From: Methanobacteriota archaeon
Lineage (GTDB): Archaea; Thermoplasmatota; Poseidoniia; Poseidoniales; Poseidoniaceae
DNA length: 6,385 bases
Direction of reading: 5' to 3'
Assembly (NCBI GenBank): GCA_002727695.1
Contig: PBXT01000081.1
Location: 1,876 to 8,260 of the forward strand
Shown here: piece by piece, positions 1-6,050 of the stretch
Position numbering within the stretch: position 1 is the stretch's first letter
Layout of the letters: each line of letters starts with the position of its first letter
The notes under the pieces: generated by a model
What the model was told of the DNA's origin: nothing
Database searches by the model: none
The model's input: only the letters and a program-made list of their open reading frames with translations
Program-made: the position numbers and the translations under genes

Positions 1-2802
1 TCTATTTCTCCCCGTCCAGATATTTACATGACCGCTTGGGACCCAGTAAGTATTGAAGTGCAGGTTACGAACACTGGTTTCTTCTACAATCCGGAAAGCC
101 GTTCTATTGAGTGGTTCGTTTGCGAAGGGTTCCAAACCGAAGCCAACTGCTACAATGACAGAGAAGATTACGGAATCGGTTCGATCGAGTCGCTAGCTGT
201 CGGCGCATCAATCAATTACACATTCACTCAATCATTCAATTCCTATGGTGATGAAGGCCCCTATACCCTTGTTTATAGATTCATAGATTCTGATACCGTC
301 ACTTCAAATGATGTTGCAATATTCAACTTTAATCTGGCTCGAAAATTAGTTGATGTCAGTATTGATGAACAGGATCCAATATCTCAATTAGAGAACTTAG
401 CAGAATACAATGGCAAATACATTCTAAACACTGATACGGATTATCAGATGTCCATGGATGGAATTGTAAGTTCCTGTGGCGCTTGTGGATTAGAGGCAGA
501 CCTTGGGTGGAAATTATTCGATTCATTTGGCGTCGAACGTGCTAACTCTTCGACAACTTACACTGATTTGCCAAACTGGGGCAAGGTTGCTTTCAACAGA
601 GATTTACCAATACTAAACTTTGATTCCGAGGGCGTTTACACAATGCAATTCGGCATTTTAGATTCGGTCGGGACTCCCTCAGGTGACATGAATTCATTCA
701 ATGATTACCAAAGCGTGGAGGTCGTATTCGATGATACAGTCGACTTGCAAATTTCTTCTATGTTCCCGCTCAGCGCACCTACATCTCCTGAATACTTCTA
801 CGGTAACGATAGCGTCGCAGTTACAATCTCCAATCTAGGAAACCACACTGTTGTAGAGCCATTGGTGAGGTTCACAGTGATGGATTTGGATGAGCAAACC
901 GAATCAGAAGAGGATTGTCTACCCTCTGAGATTATCCCCGGAGATGAAGTTACATGCATTTTCGATTTGAACGAAGAGGGCGACAAGAAGTTGAGAGTAT
1001 TCGTTAGCGAGGCACTCAATGAAGGACTGGATGCTAAACCTTCAGATAACGTTCTAAATGTGCAAGCTCAAGTTATCGTCGGCGATATCAATCCAATTAT
1101 TGAGCAGAGCAATTTCTATGGCACATACAATACAGCAGATAATATCACATTCAGTGCAAGAGTTTCCTCAACCGCTGCAGGACCACTTACCTACAAGTGG
1201 TATCGTGCAGGAATACAGTTGATTGCTGAGGGGCAAGAAGTCACCATACCTGCTAGCGACCTTGGTTTGGGAGACCATTTCGTTCAAATCAGAGCATTTG
1301 ATTCGTTGAATAACCTAGAATCTGCCACCACTCTGATCACAGTCTTCAACAGTACAGACATTAGCCAAGGCGATTGGATGACCGGTTCTGCTGTAACAAG
1401 AACACATGCCAAAGGCGTGGTCGAATACGACTATCCCTTAGCCGGAGTAAATTATGGCCCTGGTGAAGGGTTGGAAGCCTTGCTACGATTCTCAATCGAC
1501 GTTGTTCCCACTACTGAAGAGCCAAGTGCAGGAATGGATTGGATGGAATTCGACATCAATTTAACCAAACTGATTCCAGACAATGTTCCAAGAGAAAGTA
1601 TTGCAATGCATCAGTTAGTAGGTTACAATCAATTAGACTGGGACCCCCTAGATTCTGGTAATTACTATCAATTAATCGACAATGATACACTTAGAGTGTA
1701 CATAACTCAGAATATGGATTTACTGCTAGTAGGAGACCTACCTGCACCTGAAATCAACCTATCTTCGCCAGAACTCACTCTATTGCCAGATGGAAAAATG
1801 AAACTGGATTGGAGTGCAACAGGAGACATAGATAATCCATACTTTGGCGGTTGGAAGATATACAGAGTGACCAGCCCAATCACAGCTTCAACATACTTCC
1901 CAGACCCTGCTGTGACAAGTAGCGAATTCGTTTGGAATGGTTTGATGCAAGGAGGATTATCTGCCACCCTAGATGGCACTACTAATTCATGGATTGACGA
2001 GAGAGGATTAGAAACCGGAATTTGTTCATCTTACGCAATTATTCCAACTGATAGGACCGGGGAACCAAATTATCTGAAAGCAAAGGTCAGCCTTGCGAAT
2101 GGGGCACCAGGCCTAACATGTGGTGATGCGATTGACCCAAGTTCAGAAGTCTCTGGCCTACAAGCAGTTGTTAGCTACAACAACGATACTTCGTGTTTTG
2201 ATTTGTACAATGATTGGTACCGTTGCTATGAAGTCACATTGAAGTGGACATGGCCAGATAATGAACCGGAAGGCAACATCTCTTGGAACATTTACAGAAT
2301 TGAACAGAAACCTATCGATGTAGATTTGAGATACATCGAACCTATCGCAACTGGATTAGTTAACGTTCCAGGAGAAGAGGGTACATTTGTACAATCTGGA
2401 ACAGAATATGACGGCATTGCACCTTACCGCACATACTACTACATTCTAACGCCGCTAGACAGCGTTGGAAATGAGTACACCTTGGCTGACTATCCTTCTC
2501 AAAATGTTGAAAGAGTCTACATTGAAGACCAATATTGGCAGTACAACGAATATAGGATTCCTGAACCTGAGCCTGAACCAGAACCACCATACGGAGTGGA
2601 ATGGTTAGGAGACCTTCAGGATTACATGACAATCGAAAATTTCCAAATTGCTGGCATGGTAATGCTACTAACTATAATCATCAATTTCGTTGGACTTCCT
2701 TTGATCTTGAAGAAGAGAAAGCGGATGAAGAGAGTCATCGCAAGGCGTGCTGCAAATGCCCCTTCAGATTTGGATGATGAATTCCAAGATTTCTTCAACT
2801 GA
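1..2802 (+). CDS. Large cell-surface protein with CARDB/Ig/Fn3-like domains and C-terminal membrane anchor (5' partial)
   Basis: The reading frame is open from base 1, so the true start and signal peptide lie upstream; the ATG at 28 is probably internal. Numbering residues from that ATG, the visible 924 residues are mostly beta-strand-like modules. They are CARDB-like segments (about 1-105, 106-236 and 237-351), a PKD/Ig-like segment (352-441), an unassigned domain (442-570) and two fibronectin-III-like segments (571-690 and 707-834). A Pro-Glu repeat (845-854), a transmembrane helix (about 872-894), a basic stop-transfer stretch (KKRKRMKR) and an acidic tail ending DDEFQDFFN follow. Ten cysteines fall in sequential pairs (32/41, 150/153, 297/310, 666/698, 723/733), and at least ten N-x-S/T sequons are present, as expected for an exported glycoprotein. 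I infer an adhesion, envelope or binding role; no catalytic motif is visible. Domain names are by eye and not profile-confirmed. The CDS itself is certain, the function is not. Confidence 0.9.
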   Translation, partial: SISPRPDIYMTAWDPVSIEVQVTNTGFFYNPESRSIEWFVCEGFQTEANCYNDREDYGIGSIESLAVGASINYTFTQSFNSYGDEGPYTLVYRFIDSDTVTSNDVAIFNFNLARKLVDVSIDEQDPISQLENLAEYNGKYILNTDTDYQMSMDGIVSSCGACGLEADLGWKLFDSFGVERANSSTTYTDLPNWGKVAFNRDLPILNFDSEGVYTMQFGILDSVGTPSGDMNSFNDYQSVEVVFDDTVDLQISSMFPLSAPTSPEYFYGNDSVAVTISNLGNHTVVEPLVRFTVMDLDEQTESEEDCLPSEIIPGDEVTCIFDLNEEGDKKLRVFVSEALNEGLDAKPSDNVLNVQAQVIVGDINPIIEQSNFYGTYNTADNITFSARVSSTAAGPLTYKWYRAGIQLIAEGQEVTIPASDLGLGDHFVQIRAFDSLNNLESATTLITVFNSTDISQGDWMTGSAVTRTHAKGVVEYDYPLAGVNYGPGEGLEALLRFSIDVVPTTEEPSAGMDWMEFDINLTKLIPDNVPRESIAMHQLVGYNQLDWDPLDSGNYYQLIDNDTLRVYITQNMDLLLVGDLPAPEINLSSPELTLLPDGKMKLDWSATGDIDNPYFGGWKIYRVTSPITASTYFPDPAVTSSEFVWNGLMQGGLSATLDGTTNSWIDERGLETGICSSYAIIPTDRTGEPNYLKAKVSLANGAPGLTCGDAIDPSSEVSGLQAVVSYNNDTSCFDLYNDWYRCYEVTLKWTWPDNEPEGNISWNIYRIEQKPIDVDLRYIEPIATGLVNVPGEEGTFVQSGTEYDGIAPYRTYYYILTPLDSVGNEYTLADYPSQNVERVYIEDQYWQYNEYRIPEPEPEPEPPYGVEWLGDLQDYMTIENFQIAGMVMLLTIIINFVGLPLILKKRKRMKRVIARRAANAPSDLDDEFQDFFN

Positions 2803-2806
2803 GAAT

Positions 2807-2822
2807 ACAGACCGTCTGTTTT
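2807..2822 (+). terminator. Possible weak terminator after the surface-protein gene
   Basis: Four bases after the TGA stop, ACAGA and TCTGT can form a 5-bp stem with a CCG loop, and a run of four T follows directly. The stem is short and the T run overlaps the possible TATA element of the downstream tRNA, so the two readings compete. It may be chance. Confidence 0.25.
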
Positions 2823-2828
2823 ATCTCA
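2819..2828 (+). promoter_or_regulatory. Possible TATA element of the tRNA-Ser gene
   Basis: The AT-rich string TTTTATCTCA is centred about 29 bases before the mature tRNA 5' end. That fits an archaeal TATA box with transcription starting a few bases upstream of the tRNA. It matches the TTTAWATA-type consensus only partly and no clear purine-rich BRE precedes it. Confidence 0.3.
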
Positions 2829-2852
2829 AATAGCAAAGTGGGCCGTTTGCTT

Positions 2853-2935
2853 GCGGCGATCGCATAGCCTGGCCATTGCGTCGGATTGCTAATCCGATGG
2901 GTCTTCCCACGGGGGTTCGAATCCCCCTCGCCGCG
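2853..2935 (+). tRNA. tRNA-Ser (anticodon GCU)
   Basis: The gene folds into a complete class II cloverleaf. The acceptor stem GCGGCGA/TCGCCGC is perfect (2853-2859 with 2928-2934), with G2935 as discriminator. The D stem is GCA/TGC. The anticodon stem TCGGA/TCCGA encloses the loop TTGCTAA, giving anticodon GCT at 2888-2890, which reads AGC and AGU serine codons. The long variable arm (2898-2910) has a GGG/CCC stem, the hallmark of tRNA-Ser and tRNA-Leu. The T arm is GGGGG-TTCGAAT-CCCCC. CCA is not encoded; CTTCA follows the discriminator. There is no sign of an intron. The gene lies 50 bases after the surface-protein gene and ends 13 bases before the stop of the convergent membrane-protein gene. 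Confidence 0.97.
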
Positions 2936-2948
2936 CTTCAACACGGAG

Positions 2949-3827
2949 TCACTCTGCTTCAGTGAAATCATAACTTCCTTTCTTGTTAAGCAGGGTGGAA
3001 AGCCAGAGAACTGCAATTCCCAAACCTCCGGCGAGGATGAACATGATGGCACCAGAGACTCCTGGGCTCGCTATTGCTACTCGCAAAATTACTGTGGACA
3101 GGATGAACCCCGTATTTCTCGCTAAATGCGAGAAATCTGTGATGTACTGATAGGATATCAGTAGAATTAGAATATCTGCCATGATTAAAATCGTAAAGAA
3201 ATCTAAGAAGAAAATTGTTCGATTAGTGGTACCTTCTCCCTCTAATACATCCAATGTCCAAGAAGATAATGAGTAAACTGCTACAAGAATGTAAACAGCA
3301 AACAATAGAATTGCGAGGTTTTTTTTCTGCAGTATAAAATTATCCAGTTTATTATTGGCAAAATTACTCTGGCCTTGCTTACTACCAGCTCTCTTGAACA
3401 GTAATGCTGTACAAAACAAAACCAGGAATGCTATCGATTCTACAGCCAATATCGTGATGCTATCATCGATTGCAGAAGTTGTTGATGCATCGATATCTGA
3501 CAACCTCTTGAGGATGTCTCTAACAACTAATAAGGTGATAATTTCAAATTGTTTACCTATTGAATTGGTAAAAGACTCGGGTATAGTACGAATTAACTCG
3601 TATACTTCGTAGGCTAAAAATATCGAAAAAGGCGTATACAATGAATCCAGGTATGAATCAAAAAAATTGCTGGACTGCTCGCTCAATTCGATAAAATCAA
3701 ACTGATACAAAATGCAGAGTGCTAAATGTAAAAGGAAGCCAAAAATAGCACTCCTAACGCAGACAAATCGCAACTTCTCGCTGGGCTTTGAGCCCAGAAA
3801 AATGTCATAGAGAGACTCTGTACGCAC
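2949..3827 (-). CDS. Multi-pass membrane protein of unknown function
   Basis: I do not recognise a named family. The 292-residue product is hydrophobic, with likely membrane segments near residues 20-43, 64-82, 121-144, 168-190, 205-228 and 237-280 (the last probably two). Between the first helices, residues 64-110 form a charged, helical-looking stretch containing YEVYELIR, SIGKQFEI and VVRDILKRL. This looks like a conserved signature rather than a loop. No catalytic or metal-binding motif is apparent, and there are only three cysteines. The start is GTG at 3827, the first start codon after an in-frame TAA; AGGA lies 11 bases ahead. It is 51 bases downstream of ctaB on the same strand, so co-transcription with ctaAB is plausible, and it converges on the tRNA gene. 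Stretches of the gene are AT-rich (32% G+C by hand count over 3181-3240). A role linked to respiration rests only on position. Confidence 0.85.
   Translation of the reverse strand: MRTESLYDIFLGSKPSEKLRFVCVRSAIFGFLLHLALCILYQFDFIELSEQSSNFFDSYLDSLYTPFSIFLAYEVYELIRTIPESFTNSIGKQFEIITLLVVRDILKRLSDIDASTTSAIDDSITILAVESIAFLVLFCTALLFKRAGSKQGQSNFANNKLDNFILQKKNLAILLFAVYILVAVYSLSSWTLDVLEGEGTTNRTIFFLDFFTILIMADILILLISYQYITDFSHLARNTGFILSTVILRVAIASPGVSGAIMFILAGGLGIAVLWLSTLLNKKGSYDFTEAE
3781..3797 (-). repeat. Short perfect inverted repeat in codons 11-16 of the membrane-protein gene
   Basis: CTGGGCT and AGCCCAG form a 7-bp, mostly G-C stem with a 3-base loop. In the minus-strand transcript it would fold about 30 bases after the GTG start. 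It may affect initiation or be a chance product of the Leu-Gly-Ser-Lys-Pro-Ser codons. Confidence 0.3.
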
Positions 3828-3833
3828 ACCTAC

Positions 3834-3860
3834 CGGTTATTCCTGCGATTCAAATAACCG
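3834..3860 (-). repeat. Perfect 8-bp inverted repeat between ctaB and the membrane-protein gene
   Basis: On the minus strand CGGTTATT and AATAACCG pair perfectly around an 11-base loop. The hairpin lies in the 51-base gap after the ctaB stop and ends six bases before the GTG start of the next gene, with AGG of the possible ribosome-binding site at the edge of its loop. No T run follows, so it does not look like a terminator. An RNA hairpin affecting translation or processing, or a protein-binding dyad, is possible. Confidence 0.4.
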
Positions 3861-3878
3861 CGTTCATCACCTAAGATA

Positions 3879-4955
3879 TTACTCAGCATTGAGAACCTTG
3901 CGATTTTTATTGGAATCTTTCCACGTAACAGCTAACTTGTTGACCAGAGGAACTGCAATAATAAATGCCGCAGTATAGTGCCAGATGTGTTCATTTGGAA
4001 CTGCTACGATGTATACAAATGAAATGAACATCCATGCAAGGTATCCAAGAGACCGCATAAATGAAGCAAATGCCAGTGGCATTCTTCCATTTGCATCCAA
4101 CTCTTCATTGGGATCTATTCTCCAGACCGATATTGAATACCACAAGGTAAGGAAACCAGAGATAAAAGCCCAAGCTAACGGCAAACCATATTCTGGCCAG
4201 AAACATGGAACTGAGCCTATGAAGAATAGTAAAATGCAGTAGAATTTCGATTCTTTTAATGTCCGTTCAGCTCCTTTTACATCGGGTAACATAGGGATTC
4301 CGACCTTACCATATTCACCACTCCGATACAATGCTAAAGCCCAGAAATGAGGAGGTGTCCACGCGAAAATCAGCAAAAATAGCATCCACGGAATTGGCGA
4401 CCCTAGGTCAAACGGATTCATATTGTCAGGGATATTTACTGAAGCAGCCACAATCCAGCCAATAACAGGCGGAGTCGAACCTGCAATTCCACCAATCACT
4501 ATGTTCTGAGGAGTCCTCCTTTTCAGCCATATTGTGTATATGAATACGTAGAATAGAACGGAAAACAATGACCAAAAGGCCGCTTTCCAGTGAAATGGAA
4601 TGAATACTGCTGACCCCAGCAGAGCCATAACAATTCCAAATATTAGTGCGTGATTAGGAGAAATCCAACCATTTGGAATAGGCCTAGTTCTAGTTCTTGA
4701 CATTCCAGGGTCTATATCCCTGTCATAAACCATGTTGATTGCATTAGAACCACCAGCGGCCAAGGTACCTCCCAATAATGTCATCAAAGACGCTTGAAGC
4801 GTATCCAACCAGGTCCTATCGCCTGGTATCGCATCGCTTCTAACCATCAAGTCATGAGCAACAATGGCACAAATCGCGGTAATCTGCAACAATACTACTA
4901 CTCGCAATTTCATCAATTGAAGATAGATTGTGAACAAGCCGGGCTTCTCATTCAT
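3879..4955 (-). CDS. ctaB: Heme O synthase (protoheme IX farnesyltransferase), UbiA superfamily
   Basis: This enzyme transfers the farnesyl group of farnesyl diphosphate to the 2-vinyl group of heme B, giving heme O, inside the cytoplasmic membrane. Numbering from the ATG at 4955 (358 residues), the first prenyl-diphosphate/Mg-binding motif is N74-MVY-D78-RDI-D82, followed by the family signature around SRTRTRPIPNG. The second signature is TPPHFWALAL (200-209) and then EYGKVGIPMLP (214-224) with DVKG. About nine membrane helices are evident. At 358 residues it is longer than the roughly 280-320 usual in bacteria, partly from a hydrophilic segment after helix 1 (near 40-50) and an extended C-terminus. 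The ATG is preferred because AAGGTG lies six bases upstream; an in-frame GTG at 4964 would add three residues. The gene overlaps the end of ctaA by 8 bases, suggesting translational coupling. It is also called cyoE. No key residue is missing. Confidence 0.96.
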   Translation of the reverse strand: MNEKPGLFTIYLQLMKLRVVVLLQITAICAIVAHDLMVRSDAIPGDRTWLDTLQASLMTLLGGTLAAGGSNAINMVYDRDIDPGMSRTRTRPIPNGWISPNHALIFGIVMALLGSAVFIPFHWKAAFWSLFSVLFYVFIYTIWLKRRTPQNIVIGGIAGSTPPVIGWIVAASVNIPDNMNPFDLGSPIPWMLFLLIFAWTPPHFWALALYRSGEYGKVGIPMLPDVKGAERTLKESKFYCILLFFIGSVPCFWPEYGLPLAWAFISGFLTLWYSISVWRIDPNEELDANGRMPLAFASFMRSLGYLAWMFISFVYIVAVPNEHIWHYTAAFIIAVPLVNKLAVTWKDSNKNRKVLNAE

Positions 4956-5994
4956 CCTGGGCACCTTCTTCGCTTAATCGCAACAACATCAAGCCGATGG
5001 AAGCACTCAAGAAACTTGCAACACCCAAAACTAGGTGCAGTAAAGAGAGACCTTCTGGGAAGTCACCCATTTTTGCATAAACGACGTACAGGCCGCCAAC
5101 GAATACATTTGCTAGCCAAAATGCTCCAGCAGTGTCGAGGCATTTTGAATAGGCAGCATGAACACCCTGCTCTCGAGCATTTTCTTTGAACTTCATGACG
5201 CCGAAAATTAGCGCTAGACCCACAACACCTGCACCGATTCTGTGAACCATTTGAACCAAAATACCGCTGTTGTCCAAACTTGGAAGAATATCGCCTTGGC
5301 ACTTAGGCCAAGCGTCAGGGAATCCGATCGAACATCCTTGATTTGCATTGGGAGAAGATGAAACCCAAGCTCCTAGGATTAGCAACAAAAAGATGGATGC
5401 AGTGAGTATTGTATATCGCTTATACTGACTCTGTTTGAATTCTTCTGGGACTGAGAAAACTTTCCAGTTGGCACCCTCAATTTTCCTCATTGCAAAGAAC
5501 TGCCACAGAAGTATGTAAACAAAACAACAAGCCAATCCTAAATGAAGTGCTACGGACCAATCCGCGTTATCAAACCGCACGGTTACAGCACCTGCTATGC
5601 CTTGGATTGTAAGCAATATTCCTGTGAAGAATGATATTTTGACCAGTGATGAGCCATATTGCTCTTTACGTTTCAATATAATCAGGAAATTAGCCAAAAC
5701 TGGTATTGCCATAAGGCTCGCTAATACGCGGTGAATCCACTCAATGAATATCTCAAATGTGGTATAACGTTGGTCAGGGCCTCGACTATCGTATTCTTTA
5801 GTCTCATCATACCAGATCCCTTGGTCTTCCTCTGATACATCAAATCCCCATGTACCGAAACACTGAGGCCAATCAGGGCAAGATTCGCCCGCATCATAGA
5901 TTCTGATCGTACCTCCTACTACTATGATCATGAGTGCCATAATCGCAATCGCGAGAGGCAAAGTGGAGGGTCGGCGGAACCATTTGGATTCCAT
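4948..5994 (-). CDS. ctaA: Heme A synthase (COX15/CtaA family)
   Basis: This membrane enzyme oxidises the C8 methyl of heme O to a formyl group, giving heme A for aa3-type cytochrome oxidases. The 348 residues make a full two-domain protein with about eight helices. The first half has GGTIRIYDAGESCPDWPQC with C39 and C45, then E85-WI-H88 and H151. The second half has C221 and C232 (GCSIGFPDAWPKC), H251 (VHRIGAG) and H320 (LHLVLG). All four heme-ligating histidines, the acidic residue three before the first one, and both extracytoplasmic cysteine pairs are thus present. The segment between C45 and E85 is long and acidic. The start is ATG at 5994; no ribosome-binding site precedes it, while a TATA-like element lies about 29 bases upstream, so the message is probably leaderless. 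It heads the ctaA-ctaB cluster and is divergent from a secreted thioredoxin-like gene. Confidence 0.97.
   Translation of the reverse strand: MESKWFRRPSTLPLAIAIMALMIIVVGGTIRIYDAGESCPDWPQCFGTWGFDVSEEDQGIWYDETKEYDSRGPDQRYTTFEIFIEWIHRVLASLMAIPVLANFLIILKRKEQYGSSLVKISFFTGILLTIQGIAGAVTVRFDNADWSVALHLGLACCFVYILLWQFFAMRKIEGANWKVFSVPEEFKQSQYKRYTILTASIFLLLILGAWVSSSPNANQGCSIGFPDAWPKCQGDILPSLDNSGILVQMVHRIGAGVVGLALIFGVMKFKENAREQGVHAAYSKCLDTAGAFWLANVFVGGLYVVYAKMGDFPEGLSLLHLVLGVASFLSASIGLMLLRLSEEGAQDE
4962..4967 (-). promoter_or_regulatory. Ribosome-binding site that decides the ctaB start
   Basis: On the minus strand AAGGTG, complementary to the GGTGATC-type 3' end of archaeal 16S rRNA, lies inside the last codons of ctaA, six bases before the ATG at 4955. 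The alternative GTG at 4964 is itself part of this motif and so has no properly spaced site of its own. Confidence 0.55.
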
Positions 5995-6017
5995 TGTTTC
6001 AAGGGGGTTAGAGGCTC

Positions 6018-6030
6018 CCTTTTAACAAAC
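6018..6030. promoter_or_regulatory. Shared TATA-like element between ctaA and the divergent thioredoxin-like gene
   Basis: CCTTTTAACAAAC is the only AT-rich block in the 56-base gap 5995-6050 apart from the bases directly before the two starts. Its centre is about 29 bases from the ctaA ATG (minus strand) and about 27 bases from the ATG at 6051 (plus strand). Archaeal TATA boxes sit about 26 bases before the transcription start, so both messages would start at or within a few bases of their ATG. Neither start has a Shine-Dalgarno sequence, which fits leaderless transcripts. This is inferred from spacing alone. Confidence 0.45.
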
Positions 6031-6050
6031 CGGACTTCATGCGCCAAAAT

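Noticed and set aside
2315..2339. Perfect 8-bp inverted repeat TCGATGTA/TACATCGA with a 9-base loop
   Set aside because: It lies deep inside the surface-protein coding region and a repeat of this size is expected by chance in a window this long; no second copy or regulatory context.
2308..2348. Direct repeat AACCTATCG, two copies about 31 bases apart
   Set aside because: Short and within coding sequence, explained by the similar residues Lys-Pro-Ile and Glu-Pro-Ile; no further copies that would make an array.
1707..2632. Minus-strand open frames of about 90 codons inside the surface-protein gene
   Set aside because: They are antisense to a continuous, domain-rich coding frame and lack start signals or recognisable motifs.
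2936..2990. Pyrimidine-rich stretch after the tRNA as a terminator
   Set aside because: The T runs are short and broken by C, no stem precedes them, and the stretch lies within the 3' end of the convergent gene.
2795..3125. Open frames on both strands running through the tRNA gene (minus 2795-3052 and plus 2886-3125)
   Set aside because: They translate the tRNA itself and the antisense of the membrane-protein gene; neither has a sensible start context or protein-like composition.
3861..3872. AGGTGATG on the minus strand as a ribosome-binding site and start for a leader peptide
   Set aside because: The frame from this ATG stops after five codons, and the motif overlaps the start codon rather than preceding it at working distance.
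4794..5189. A 131-codon plus-strand open frame across the ctaA/ctaB junction
   Set aside because: It lies antisense to two strongly supported genes, its translation is rich in Gln, His and Arg with no family signature, and it is explained as a shadow of the coding strand.
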